64,000 nucleotides of DNA, from contig CAMPGW010000002.1 of assembly GCA_946885735.1 (NCBI GenBank), forward strand, positions 1-64,000. The letters are read 5' to 3'. The stretch is from an uncultured Gammaproteobacteria bacterium. Its GTDB lineage: Bacteria; Pseudomonadota; Gammaproteobacteria; Xanthomonadales; Xanthomonadaceae. The notes under the pieces were generated by a model that was not told the DNA's origin, ran no database searches, and was given only the letters and a program-made list of their open reading frames with translations. The first letter of the stretch is position 1, and every line of letters begins with the position of its first letter. Shown here in pieces: positions 8,331-17,180 of this stretch. The position numbers were made by a program, and so were the translations under genes.

Positions 8331-8561
8331 ATGCGAATTCCCACACGCTACGCCCCGATCGTGTTCGGCGCCCTGCTCTCGGCCATCATGGTCGCGCTGG
8401 TGTCGGCCTTCGTGCTCGCCACCACCCGCGGCCTGCACCAGGGCTTCATCGCCGAATGGACGATGAGCTGCCTGAAGACCTGGCCGATCGCATTCCTCGC
8501 GGTCACCTTGGTCGCACCCTGGGTGCGCAAGGTCGTGGCGCGCGTCACCGTCCAGCCCTGA
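8331..8561 (+). CDS. DUF2798 small membrane protein
   Basis: 76 residues with two membrane helices (IVFGALLSAIMVALVSAFVLATT; WPIAFLAVTLVAPWVRKVV). The pattern of a short N-terminus, a helix, a middle FIAEWMxxCxKTWP-like segment and a second helix fits DUF2798. A good ribosome-binding site (AAGGAG, 8317-8322) precedes the ATG. It forms a two-gene unit with the DUF2938 gene under the MerR-type promoter. Both are uncharacterised membrane proteins. Co-regulation suggests one shared stress or efflux-related role, which is inference. Confidence 0.8.
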   Translation: MRIPTRYAPIVFGALLSAIMVALVSAFVLATTRGLHQGFIAEWTMSCLKTWPIAFLAVTLVAPWVRKVVARVTVQP

Positions 8562-8575
8562 CGTAGACTCCCGCC

Positions 8576-9805
8576 ATGAACAGTCCGGCGCGCCGCGTGG
8601 CCGAAGTCGCCGGCGCCTTCCTCAAGCTCGGCCTGACCTCCTTCGGCGGGCCGATCGCGCACCTGGGCTATTTCCATCGCGAGTTCGTCGAGCGCAGGCG
8701 CTGGATCGACGATGCCCACTTCGCGAGACTGCTGGCCCTGTGCCAGTTCCTGCCGGGCCCGGCGAGCAGCCAGTTGGGTTTCGCGCTCGGGCTGCTGCGG
8801 GCGGGCTGGGCCGGCGCGATGGTCGCGTTCCTGGCCTTCACCTTGCCGTCGGCGCTGTTGCTGTTCGCATTCGCCAGCGCGAGCGAGCACCTGTCCGGGC
8901 CCTGGGGCAGCGCCGTCATCCATGGGCTCAAGCTGCTCGCCGTCGCGGTGGTCGCGCAGGCCGTGCTCAGCATGGCGCGCACGCTAACACCCGACCGGCC
9001 GCGCATCCTGATGGCCTTGCTCGCCGCCGCGCTCGTGCTGACCTGGGACGGCGCCTGGGTGCAGGTCCTGCTCGTGCTCGGCGGAGCACTCGTCGGCGCC
9101 AAGCTGCTGAAAAGCGCATCGGCCGCGCAGGGCGAAGTCTTCGAACTTCCGTATGGGCGACGCACCGGTGCCAGCCTGCTGCTGGCGTTCGCGGCGCTGC
9201 TTGCCATGGCCTTGTTCCTCGCGCCGGGGATGGGTTTGCCGGCCCAGGTCGCCGGCGGTTTCTACCAGGCCGGCGCGCTGGTGTTCGGCGGCGGCCACGT
9301 GGTGCTGCCCTTGCTGCAGGAAACCGTGGTGGCGCCGGGCTGGCTCGACGAGGGCAGTTTCCTGGCCGGCTACGGCGCCGCGCAGGCGGTGCCCGGGCCG
9401 ATGTTCGCGGTCGCGGCCTTCCTCGGCGAGCGTGTCACCGGGGACGCAGGCGGCGCCACCGGGGCGGCCGTGGCCCTGCTCGCCATCTTCCTGCCTGGCC
9501 TGCTGCTGGTCGCCGGCGCCTTGCCGTTCTGGCGCTCGCTCGCCGCGAAGCCACGCGCCGCACGGATGATGGCGGGCGCCAACGCCGTGGTCGTCGGCCT
9601 GCTCGCGGCGGCCCTTTACGATCCGGTGTGGACGGGCACGATCCGCCGGCAGGTGGACGTGCTGGTGGTGCTGGCCGCCTTCGCGCTATTGGCGAAAGCG
9701 AGGCTATCCGTCGTGGCGGTGGGTGCGTCCTGCATCGTCGCCGCCCTCGCCGTCGCGGCCTACACGGCGGGAGTCGGCGGGTTGGCCACGCCGTCGCTGC
9801 CGTAG
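8576..9805 (+). CDS. chrA: Chromate transporter family protein (ChrA, CHR superfamily)
   Basis: 409 residues with two homologous halves of about six helices each, the bidomain form of ChrA. The N-terminal half has the hallmark FLKLGLTSFGGPIAHLGYFH and the quartet CQFLPGPASSQLG. The second half repeats it as GALVFGGGHVVLPLLQ and AQAVPGPMFAVAAFLG. Known members export chromate in exchange for sulfate or protons; the actual substrate here is not proven. It starts 14 bases after the DUF2798 gene and may belong to the MerR-controlled unit. Its last 46 bases overlap the end of the convergent DUF418 gene. Confidence 0.9.
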   Translation: MNSPARRVAEVAGAFLKLGLTSFGGPIAHLGYFHREFVERRRWIDDAHFARLLALCQFLPGPASSQLGFALGLLRAGWAGAMVAFLAFTLPSALLLFAFASASEHLSGPWGSAVIHGLKLLAVAVVAQAVLSMARTLTPDRPRILMALLAAALVLTWDGAWVQVLLVLGGALVGAKLLKSASAAQGEVFELPYGRRTGASLLLAFAALLAMALFLAPGMGLPAQVAGGFYQAGALVFGGGHVVLPLLQETVVAPGWLDEGSFLAGYGAAQAVPGPMFAVAAFLGERVTGDAGGATGAAVALLAIFLPGLLLVAGALPFWRSLAAKPRAARMMAGANAVVVGLLAAALYDPVWTGTIRRQVDVLVVLAAFALLAKARLSVVAVGASCIVAALAVAAYTAGVGGLATPSLP

Positions 9806-10980
9806 GTCCAACGCCGCCACAGGGCTTCCATCGGACCCTGCGCATGGCGCGCCAGCCACCACTGCGAGAACACCGCTTGCGCGGCGAACAGCACCACCGC
9901 GTACGCGTAGATTCCCCACACGGGCAGGCGCCCGACCCAGCCCAGACCGACGCCATAGAACAGCAGCACGCCGAGCACCGAGTGCGTCAGGTAGTTGGTC
10001 AGCGCCATGCGCCCGGGCGCGGCGAACAGACGCAGCCAGCGTGAGAGGTAGGGCCATGCGAGCGCGAAACCCGCTGCGTAAGCCATCGCCAGCGGCACCG
10101 TGCCGAGCAGCGACGACGCACTCGATTGCGTCTGCCCGCGCTGCAGCGCATAGGCGAGCGAACACGGCAGCCCGACGAGCACTCCGACCAGCAAGACGCG
10201 CTTGAGCAGCACGCGGTTGGCCAGGAGCGTGCCTTCGGCCAAACCGCGTCCCGCCGCCATGCCGATCATCATGATCCCCAGCACCTTGGGAATACGCCAG
10301 GCTTCGATCCGCAGGCCCCAGCTGTAGGCCGGGCCACTCGCCACCCACGCCGCCCACGACCGCGGGTCTTCGGCCTGCATCCAGGCCAGCACCTGGTCCG
10401 CTGCCGGGTTCACGCCAAAGGCTTCGGCGATCCGGATGCTCAGTTCGTAGAAGGCGTTCTGCGGCGCCCAGCCGCGCCAGGCGAACGCGGCGACACCGAC
10501 CATCGGCACCACGAACACCAGCGCCAGGCCGCCGAGCACGAGCCCGCGCGTGCTCCAGCGATGGAAGACCGGAAGCACCAGTCCCAACAGGGCATACAGG
10601 GTCAGGATGTCGCCGTCCCACAGCAGGAAGGAATGCACCAGGCCGATGCCCAGCAGCACCAGCACCCGACGCCGGTAGATCCGCAGGCCGTCCTGCCCGC
10701 GCCGCAGCAAGCGCTCGAGCTGCAACGCGAAGCCAGCGCCGAACAGGAAGGAGAACAGCGTGTAGAACTTGCCGTCCACCAGCAGGTGGTGGAAACGGTA
10801 CTGCCACTGATCCACGATCGGCCCGGCCCATTGCAGGCGCTGGGCGTCCGTCACCATGCCCCAGCCCGACCAGTACAGGACGTTGGCGAGCAGGATGCCG
10901 AACAGCGCGAAGCCGCGCAGCGCATCAACGACAGCCAGTCGGTCCTCGCCGCGCGCGGGTGACGGTTGCATGACAGCCAT
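9760..10980 (-). CDS. DUF418 domain membrane protein
   Basis: 406 residues with about ten membrane helices. The start AVVDALRGFALFGILLANV is the conserved opening of the DUF418/acyltransferase-like membrane proteins, and the end (GRMALTNYLTHSVLGVLLFYG, followed by Trp-rich LFAAQAVFSQWWL and GPMEALWRRWTYG) is the DUF418 domain proper. A role in transport or modification of surface molecules has been suggested for the family; none is shown. It is convergent with chrA, with a 46-base tail overlap, and divergent from the phosphoesterase operon. Confidence 0.88.
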   Translation of the reverse strand: MAVMQPSPARGEDRLAVVDALRGFALFGILLANVLYWSGWGMVTDAQRLQWAGPIVDQWQYRFHHLLVDGKFYTLFSFLFGAGFALQLERLLRRGQDGLRIYRRRVLVLLGIGLVHSFLLWDGDILTLYALLGLVLPVFHRWSTRGLVLGGLALVFVVPMVGVAAFAWRGWAPQNAFYELSIRIAEAFGVNPAADQVLAWMQAEDPRSWAAWVASGPAYSWGLRIEAWRIPKVLGIMMIGMAAGRGLAEGTLLANRVLLKRVLLVGVLVGLPCSLAYALQRGQTQSSASSLLGTVPLAMAYAAGFALAWPYLSRWLRLFAAPGRMALTNYLTHSVLGVLLFYGVGLGWVGRLPVWGIYAYAVVLFAAQAVFSQWWLARHAQGPMEALWRRWTYGSDGVANPPTPAV

Positions 10981-11054
10981 CGAAGCCCTCCCAAGGTGGA
11001 CAGAGCGTATCGCATCACGACACTGTCATCTTGGCGTGGCCTCATGGGCCCGCC

Positions 11055-11912
11055 ATGAACGCCCCTCTGTTCCTGCCGAGCGCCACCCTGCCTTCGCCGC
11101 CGCTGGCCTTCGAGGTCGAGGACCCGCCGGCGGAACGGCACCGCACCATCTGGATCTCCGACATCCACCTGGGCACGCCGGGCTGCAAGGCGGACTTCCT
11201 GCTCGACTTCCTGAAGTGGAACGAGTCCGACACGCTGTACCTGGTCGGCGACATCCTCGACGGCTGGCGCCTGCGCAAGGGCTGGCACTGGCCGCAGGCG
11301 CACAACGACGTGGTGCAGAAGATCCTGCGCAAGGCGCGCAAGGGCACGCGGGTCGTCTACATCCCCGGCAACCATGACGAGTTCGCGCGCGGCTACCTCG
11401 ACCACGCCTTCGGCGGCATCGAACTGGTGGATGAGATCATCCACCGCACCGCCGATGGCCGCCGCTTGCTCGTCACCCACGGCGACCTGTTCGACGGCGT
11501 CATCCAGCAGGCGCGCTGGCTCGCCCTGGTGGGCGACCAGCTCTACACGCTGATCCTGTCGATGAACCACTGGTTCAATCGAGCCCGGGCGCGGCTTGGC
11601 TTCGGCTACTGGTCGCTGTCGCAGTACCTCAAGCACAAGGCCAAGAAGGCCGTGGCCTTCATTACGGACTTCGAACTGGCGCTGGCGCGGGAGGCGCGCG
11701 AACGCGGCCTCGACGGCGTCGTCTGCGGGCACATCCACAAGGCGGAGATTCGCATGGTCGACGGCATGCTCTATTGCAACGACGGGGACTGGGTGGAGAG
11801 CCTGACCGCGCTGGTCGAAGACCACAGCGGCGAACTTCGGCTGGTGGAATGGAAGGAGATACGCCGCGGCGAAACCGCCGTCGCGGCGAGCTCCGGGGCG
11901 AGCGTCGCATGA
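11055..11912 (+). CDS. LpxH-like metallophosphoesterase (UDP-2,3-diacylglucosamine diphosphatase family)
   Basis: 285 residues. All five calcineurin-type metal motifs are present: SDIHLG (near 34), GDILDGW (near 62), GNHDE (near 105), THGD (near 141) and GHIHK (near 225). The family cleaves UDP-diacylglucosamine in lipid A synthesis, but this longer form with a glycosyltransferase beside it is common in Xanthomonadaceae and is likely a paralogue with another phosphate substrate. ATG 11055 was chosen over an upstream TTG. The stop overlaps the glycosyltransferase start (ATGA). Confidence 0.85.
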   Translation: MNAPLFLPSATLPSPPLAFEVEDPPAERHRTIWISDIHLGTPGCKADFLLDFLKWNESDTLYLVGDILDGWRLRKGWHWPQAHNDVVQKILRKARKGTRVVYIPGNHDEFARGYLDHAFGGIELVDEIIHRTADGRRLLVTHGDLFDGVIQQARWLALVGDQLYTLILSMNHWFNRARARLGFGYWSLSQYLKHKAKKAVAFITDFELALAREARERGLDGVVCGHIHKAEIRMVDGMLYCNDGDWVESLTALVEDHSGELRLVEWKEIRRGETAVAASSGASVA

Positions 11913-12979
11913 GGATCATGATCGTCACCGACGCCTGGGAGCCGCAGGTCAACGGCGTGGTGCGCACGCTCAAGTCCACGCGTCGCGAACTCGAACGCAT
12001 GGGCCACGAAGTGGACCTGCTGACGCCGCTCGAATTCCGCACCGTGCCCTGCCCGACCTACCCGGACATCCGCCTCTCGCTGTTCCCGGGGCGCGGCGTC
12101 GCTCGCCGCATGCGCGAATTCGACCCGCAGGCGATCCACATTGCCACCGAAGGACCGTTGGGGCTGGCGGCGCGCGCCTACGCGTTGCGCCATGGCCTGC
12201 CCTACACCACCGCGTACCACACGCGCTTCCCGGAGTACGTGCACGCCCGCACGCGGTTGCCGCTGTCGGTGACCTACCGGTTCCTGCGCTGGTTCCATGG
12301 CTGGGCCGAGGCGGTGATGGTGCCGACCGAGGTGGTGCGGCGCGACCTGCTTGCGCACGGCTTCCCGTCGGACAAGGTGGTGCTGTGGTCCCGCGGCGTG
12401 GATCTGGACATCTTCAAGCCCGGGCCGGCGATGCCGCATGACCTGACCCGGCCGATCTTCCTCTGCGTCGGGCGCGTGGCGGTGGAGAAGAACCTCGAGG
12501 CTTTCCTGCGCCTGTCCCTGCCCGGCAGCAAGTGGGTGGCGGGAGACGGGCCGGCGCTGGCGAAGTTGCGCGCCGACTATCCCGAGGTGCGCTTCACCGG
12601 CGTGCTCGACCAGCAGCAACTGGCGGCGCTGTACAACGCCGCCGACGTGTTCGTGTTCCCGAGCCGCACCGACACCTTCGGGCTGGTGCTGCTCGAGGCC
12701 ATGGCTTGTGGTTGCCCGGTCGCGGCCTTTCCGGTCACCGGGCCGGTGGACGTGATCGGCGACTCGCCCGCCGGTGCGCTCGACGAGGACCTGCGCCAGG
12801 CCGCGATGCGCGCGCTGAAGATCCCGCGCGCCGTCGCCCGCCGACACGCGGAGAAGTTCTCCTGGGAAGCCAGTACGCGGCAGTTCCTTCACCACCTGCA
12901 TCCCTTCAACGTGGGGCCGGGTGAATTCGCGTTCGCGCCGAACCGGCACCGCCCCGGCCGGGAGCAGGCGGCCTCGTGA
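11909..12979 (+). CDS. Family 4 glycosyltransferase
   Basis: 356 residues. The GT-B fold opens with IVTDAWEPQVNGVVRTL, a Rossmann start that binds the acceptor side. TEGPLGLAAR and YHTRFPEY follow, and the donor site contains GRVAVEKNLEAFL, then FVFPSRTDTFGLVLLEAMACG, the EX7E-like signature of GT4. It resembles MgtA/SQD2-type enzymes that put sugars on diacylglycerol. Both junctions are overlapping (ATGA before, GTGA after), so it is co-translated with the phosphoesterase and the diacylglycerol kinase; the operon suggests glycolipid synthesis. Confidence 0.88.
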   Translation: MRIMIVTDAWEPQVNGVVRTLKSTRRELERMGHEVDLLTPLEFRTVPCPTYPDIRLSLFPGRGVARRMREFDPQAIHIATEGPLGLAARAYALRHGLPYTTAYHTRFPEYVHARTRLPLSVTYRFLRWFHGWAEAVMVPTEVVRRDLLAHGFPSDKVVLWSRGVDLDIFKPGPAMPHDLTRPIFLCVGRVAVEKNLEAFLRLSLPGSKWVAGDGPALAKLRADYPEVRFTGVLDQQQLAALYNAADVFVFPSRTDTFGLVLLEAMACGCPVAAFPVTGPVDVIGDSPAGALDEDLRQAAMRALKIPRAVARRHAEKFSWEASTRQFLHHLHPFNVGPGEFAFAPNRHRPGREQAAS

Positions 12980-13404
12980 ATGGCGCGGAGGGTTCGCCGC
13001 CGCGCCCGGCGCCGCCCGAGAGCCCCTACAAGAGTCTCGGTGGGCCCGGGCGGCTGCTCAATGCATTGCGCTACTCGCTGCGCGGCCTGCGCCAGGCCGT
13101 GCGGGTGGAAAGCGCCTTCCGCCAGGAACTGATCGGCGCCGCGGTGTTGATTCCGCTCGCCGTGATCCTCGATCTTCCCGCGCTGGAAACCGTCACCCTG
13201 ATCGGATCGGTGATGCTGGTGTTGATCGTGGAACTGGTGAACTCCAGCATCGAGGCGGCCATCGATCGCATTTCCTTCGACCATCACCGCCTGTCGGGCC
13301 GCGCCAAGGACCTGGGCAGCGCCGCGGTGTTCCTCGCGCTGCTCTGGTGCCTGGTGAGCTGGGTGATGGTGGCGGGCCCGGCAGTGCTTTCGAAACTGGA
13401 GTAG
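12976..13404 (+). CDS. dgkA: Diacylglycerol kinase
   Basis: 142 residues, a small three-helix membrane kinase. Diagnostic motifs are VESAFRQE near the first helix, VELVNSSIEAAIDRI in the second, and the SGRAKDLGSAAVF stretch that forms the active site in E. coli DgkA. It phosphorylates diacylglycerol to phosphatidate at the inner membrane. The GTG start overlaps the glycosyltransferase stop. The N-terminus is ~20 residues longer than in E. coli and rich in Pro. The operon suggests it recycles diacylglycerol made or used by its neighbours. Confidence 0.93.
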   Translation: MNGAEGSPPRPAPPESPYKSLGGPGRLLNALRYSLRGLRQAVRVESAFRQELIGAAVLIPLAVILDLPALETVTLIGSVMLVLIVELVNSSIEAAIDRISFDHHRLSGRAKDLGSAAVFLALLWCLVSWVMVAGPAVLSKLE

Positions 13405-13447
13405 AGCGGGTCGGGCAAGCGTTTACGCCTCGCCACCCTGCGCCTGG

Positions 13448-15136
13448 CTACGGCGCGACGATCCGCAGCTGAGCTGCATCGATCACCTCGACGTGGGTCT
13501 GGTAGTAGGCCGGAGTAGCCGCTGCGTCGGGCGCCGTCAGGTAAATCGGCACACGCCGGACCACACCCAGCACGAGGACGGTCTTCGCTGCCAGGGCCGA
13601 CCGCGGGTCCGCACCCATCCGCTGCGTCAGGCCAGCGACGGCGTCGGGCTGCAGAGCGACCGTCAAGTTGCCCGGGTCACGATAATTGGGGTGCGAATTC
13701 AGGAAGATCGTGCCTCCCTGGGCGCCGCTGGCGACCACGGTGACGATGAAGGCCCCTGGCACGCCGAGCGGCGCAAGCCGGGAGGCTTCGCGGATCGCAG
13801 CCTCCGGCGCGATCCACTCCGATCGCGGTACCTCGCCTTCGACGCTGGCCATCACCCGGGTCAATCCCCGCAACGCGAAGTCACGAGATGCCGGGATCGC
13901 CATCGCGCGGGTGAAGTGCGCCACGGCGTCCTCGGTGCGTCCAACTCGAGCGTACGCGGTGGCGAGATACTGTTGGGCGATTCCGTTCTCGGGCTCGGCG
14001 GCCACCAGTTGCTCGAGCGGGGGAACGGCCCAGGCTGCGTCGTCGAGCCGGGACAGCAGCAAGGCACCTCGCATGGCTGTCAGGTCGGCGTCGCGCGGTG
14101 CGAACCGCGAGGCCGCGACGGCGTAGACGACGGCATCCAGGGAGGCATCCTGCGCGTCGCGCTGGCGCGCGCCTGCCAGCAACTGAAGCGCAAACGGCTC
14201 GGTCGACCTGCTCACGACGGGCTCCACCAACGAGGGAATATCCACGTAGCGCTGTTCCTGCATCGCCAAGGCCGCCGCGTACCATCGCGGCCGGCCGATG
14301 ACGAGCGCGAGCAGGGGCTCCGCACCCAGCCGATCCTCCAGTTCGGTCGCAAGCGCCTCCATCGCCGCACGACTTCCTCCCCACTGCGGTGACAAGCTGG
14401 TCATGACCTGCGCGGCCATCGCATGGCAGGCCGGATCGAGCTTTCGACCCTGCTTCACCGCGTCCGCGTGATCGCGACCACGCCCGTCCAGGCGGGCGAC
14501 GTTGATGATCCCGACGTAGGCCTCCACCAGCAGGGGCTCGCGCTCGAGCGCTCGCTGGTAGAGTTCGAGCGACTGACCTGCCATTGCAGACATGGCAGTG
14601 AATTCGGCCTGCGTCACCTGGTCCGCGAAGCGGCCGGCGCGCAGCCTGTCGATGGCCCGCCGCAAGTGGGAGGCCCGACCCACGAGGGCAAACGCGCTTT
14701 CGGGCGCCAGCGCCAGCCAGGCCTGGCTCATCTCGTCGCTGGCCTGCGAGCCGTCGAAGATCTCGAAGTCGTGGTGGATGGCCTCGCTGCCCGGGCCATG
14801 CGCGGCGTGCCTGGCGAGGTCCTGCGCGAAGCGTTGGTCGAGTGATGATGCCGCCTTGCTTCGCAGCATCTCGCCAAGCTCGGACGCCGTGAGCCGCGGA
14901 CCGAACTCGTTCCGGCAATGACGCTCGGCCAGCCCTGCAGGCCAGGCCGCGCCAGGAAGCGCTGGAAAGGCGAGGCATCGTTCCAGCGGATCCGCCATCA
15001 GGTCCGCGGTCTTCGCGAGCCGGAGGTATTCACGCGCCTGTGCATCCGGAATCCGGGCCACCCCGGCCGCGGACGCGGAACTGGCACCGGCGAGATGCGC
15101 GGCCACGAGTGCAACAGCTGCAAGACACAAGCGCAT
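13448..15136 (-). CDS. Secreted TPR-containing protein of unknown function
   Basis: 562 residues. The ATG at 15136 gives a good signal peptide (RLCLAAVALVAAHLAGASSASA). The middle is helical with TPR-like repeats (LELYQRALEREPLLVEAYVGI; PLEQLVAAEPENGIAQQYLATAYARVG). It is followed by a beta-rich C-terminal domain (AFIVTVVASGAQGGTIFLNS, then TVLVLGVVRRVPIYL) ending in KTVLVLG-type strands that resemble small OB-like domains. I do not recognise the family with certainty; it recalls DUF4034-type proteins. Divergent from the M20 hydrolase gene across about 155 bases. Confidence 0.65.
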   Translation of the reverse strand: MRLCLAAVALVAAHLAGASSASAAGVARIPDAQAREYLRLAKTADLMADPLERCLAFPALPGAAWPAGLAERHCRNEFGPRLTASELGEMLRSKAASSLDQRFAQDLARHAAHGPGSEAIHHDFEIFDGSQASDEMSQAWLALAPESAFALVGRASHLRRAIDRLRAGRFADQVTQAEFTAMSAMAGQSLELYQRALEREPLLVEAYVGIINVARLDGRGRDHADAVKQGRKLDPACHAMAAQVMTSLSPQWGGSRAAMEALATELEDRLGAEPLLALVIGRPRWYAAALAMQEQRYVDIPSLVEPVVSRSTEPFALQLLAGARQRDAQDASLDAVVYAVAASRFAPRDADLTAMRGALLLSRLDDAAWAVPPLEQLVAAEPENGIAQQYLATAYARVGRTEDAVAHFTRAMAIPASRDFALRGLTRVMASVEGEVPRSEWIAPEAAIREASRLAPLGVPGAFIVTVVASGAQGGTIFLNSHPNYRDPGNLTVALQPDAVAGLTQRMGADPRSALAAKTVLVLGVVRRVPIYLTAPDAAATPAYYQTHVEVIDAAQLRIVAP

Positions 15137-15291
15137 GGTTCGACCCGCCCTCGGCAGTGATTTCCGTCGCCAGACTGTGCTGCAGAAGCCCGTCGACGGC
15201 AAGGGAACAGGCGCCAGGTCGCCTCCGGCTTTGGCGTGGGCGGCGGATGCCCTAGACTCGGGTCGCCGACTCACGCCGACTGGGGAACCCG

Positions 15292-16794
15292 ATGAAGCAC
15301 GCTGCCGCATGCCGCCCTGCCCTTGTCGCTACCGTTCTCTGCCTGGCTGTGCTGAACGGTCCCGTGCTTGCTGCAGCGGGTGACCTCGCGCCGATCCGCG
15401 CGAAGATCGCCGCCCAGCACGACGCCAACGTCGAACGACTGCGCGAATGGATCGCGCTGCCCTCGATCGCGGCCGAGGACCTGGGCTATCCCGCCGGACC
15501 GGAATACCAGGCACAGCTGCTGCGCGAGGCCGGCTTCCAGCATGTCGAGATCATTCCCACCGATGGCAAGCCGGGCGTGTTCGCCACCCTCGACGCCGGC
15601 GCGGCGAAGACCGTTGGCGTGTACATGATGTATGACGTCAAGCAATACGATCCGGCGGAATGGAGCTCGCCGCCGCTGGAAGGCCGCATCGTCGACCTGC
15701 CCAACCTGGGCAGGGCGATGATGGGCCGTGGCGCGGTGAACCAGAAGGGCCCGCAGATGGCGATGCTGGCCGCGCTCAAGGCCTACAAGGCGGCCGGCCG
15801 CAAGCCGCCGGTCAACATCGTGCTGCTGGCCGAAGGCGAGGAAGAGATCGGCTCGGTGCACATCCGCCAGCTGGTGAATACGCCGCGCGTGAAGGACGCG
15901 CTGTCGAAGACCGTCGGCGTGTTCATGCCCTCGGCGATGCAGAGCCCGGACGGCGTGGTCACCGTCAGCCTCGGCGCCAAGGGCATCGTCGAACTCGAGC
16001 TGGTGGCGAGCGGCGAGAAATGGGGCCGCGGCCCGAGCAAGGACGTGCACTCCTCGCTCAAGGCGATGGTGGACAGTCCCGCCTGGCGGCTGGTGAAGGC
16101 GCTCGACACGCTGGTGTCCGACGACGGCAACACCATCACCATCGACGGCTACCCGAAGGCGCCACCGCTCAGTGCCGAACACAAGGCGATGATCGCCGCC
16201 ACCGCCGCGCAACGCGACGAAGCCCGGGCCAAGGAGCAATTCGGCGTGCCGCGCTGGATCGACGACCTGCCCTGGCAGCAGGCGCAGGAGCGCCTGGTAT
16301 CGCAGCCCACCGTGAACATCGAAGGCCTGGTCGGCGGTTACACCGGACCCGGCGGCAAGACCGTACTCCCGCACAAGGCGGTCGCCAAGATCGACATGCG
16401 GCTGGTGCCGGGGATGAAGTTCGACGACGCCGTGGCCGCGCTGAAGGCGCATCTGGCCAAGCGCGGCTATGGCGACATCGAGGTCAAGGTCACCGGCGGC
16501 TACAACCCGACCGAGACGCGTTCGGACGCAGCCCTGATCCAGGCCCAGCTGGCGGTCCTGCGCGGGCGCGGCATCGCCCCGCTGCTGTGGCCGCGCAATG
16601 CCGGCTCGTATCCCGGCTTCGTGTTCACCGATCCGCCGCTGAGCCTGGCTTCCGGCCACTTCGGCCTCGGCCACGGCAGTGGCGCGCACGCACCGAACGA
16701 GTACTTCGTCATCGAGTCGAGCAACCCCAAGGTCGAGGGCTTCGACGGCGCGGCGCTGTCCTACGCCGAATACCTCGAGCAGCTGGCGAAGTGA
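15292..16794 (+). CDS. Secreted M20-family metallohydrolase with altered metal ligands
   Basis: 500 residues, with a signal peptide (ALVATVLCLAVLNGPVLAA). The M20/M25/M40 fold is clear from MYDVKQYDPAEWSSPPLEGR (111-130), GRGAVNQKG (145-153), EGEEEIGS (near 181) and GHGSGAHAPNEYFVI near the end. The usual first ligand His (GHYDVQP) is Met113 and the usual bridging Asp (GRGxxDxKG) is Asn150, so the two-zinc centre should be changed or absent. The closing His is present. Whether it is catalytic is unclear. It overlaps the DUF1801 start by one base. Confidence 0.82.
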   Translation: MKHAAACRPALVATVLCLAVLNGPVLAAAGDLAPIRAKIAAQHDANVERLREWIALPSIAAEDLGYPAGPEYQAQLLREAGFQHVEIIPTDGKPGVFATLDAGAAKTVGVYMMYDVKQYDPAEWSSPPLEGRIVDLPNLGRAMMGRGAVNQKGPQMAMLAALKAYKAAGRKPPVNIVLLAEGEEEIGSVHIRQLVNTPRVKDALSKTVGVFMPSAMQSPDGVVTVSLGAKGIVELELVASGEKWGRGPSKDVHSSLKAMVDSPAWRLVKALDTLVSDDGNTITIDGYPKAPPLSAEHKAMIAATAAQRDEARAKEQFGVPRWIDDLPWQQAQERLVSQPTVNIEGLVGGYTGPGGKTVLPHKAVAKIDMRLVPGMKFDDAVAALKAHLAKRGYGDIEVKVTGGYNPTETRSDAALIQAQLAVLRGRGIAPLLWPRNAGSYPGFVFTDPPLSLASGHFGLGHGSGAHAPNEYFVIESSNPKVEGFDGAALSYAEYLEQLAK

Positions 16795-17177
16795 TGGCGG
16801 GCAAGCGCCCCGCCACCGTCGCCGAATACATCGCCGCGGCGCCCGCCGCCGGGCAGGCGCACCTGCGGCGCCTGCACGCGATCCTGAAGGAGGCTGCGCC
16901 GAAGGCGAAGGAAGCGATCAAGTGGGGCAACCCCTTCTTCGTCGAGCCACGCTTCGTGTTCGCCTTCTCCGCCTGCAAGTCGCACCTGAACTTCGCGCCG
17001 GGCCCGGCCACGCTCGAACACTTTCGCGACGAGCTCGCCGGCCAACGCACGACGAAGCATTACCTGCAGGTGCCGTATGCCTCGCCGTTGCCGGAAGACC
17101 TGATCCGGCGCATGGCCGAGCACTGCGTCGCCACCGTGGCGGCGCGCGAGGACGAGGGCTTCTGGGCGCCGACGTGA
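16794..17177 (+). CDS. DUF1801 (YdhG/YjbR-like) protein
   Basis: 127 residues. The helical start TVAEYIAAAPAAGQAHLRRLHAILKEAAPKAKEAIKWGNPFF, read in pieces, is the DUF1801 pattern, followed by FVFAFSACKSHLNFAPGP and a C-terminal helix. These small alpha/beta domains resemble frataxin-fold YdhG proteins and have no agreed function. ATG overlaps the preceding M20 stop (TGATG), so translation is coupled. Convergent with the alpha/beta-hydrolase gene 3 bases away. Confidence 0.82.
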   Translation: MAGKRPATVAEYIAAAPAAGQAHLRRLHAILKEAAPKAKEAIKWGNPFFVEPRFVFAFSACKSHLNFAPGPATLEHFRDELAGQRTTKHYLQVPYASPLPEDLIRRMAEHCVATVAAREDEGFWAPT

Positions 17178-17180
17178 GCG

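Noticed and set aside
11031..11054. Upstream TTG start for the phosphoesterase
   Set aside because: The ATG at 11055 is a better start codon and leaves the conserved domain intact.
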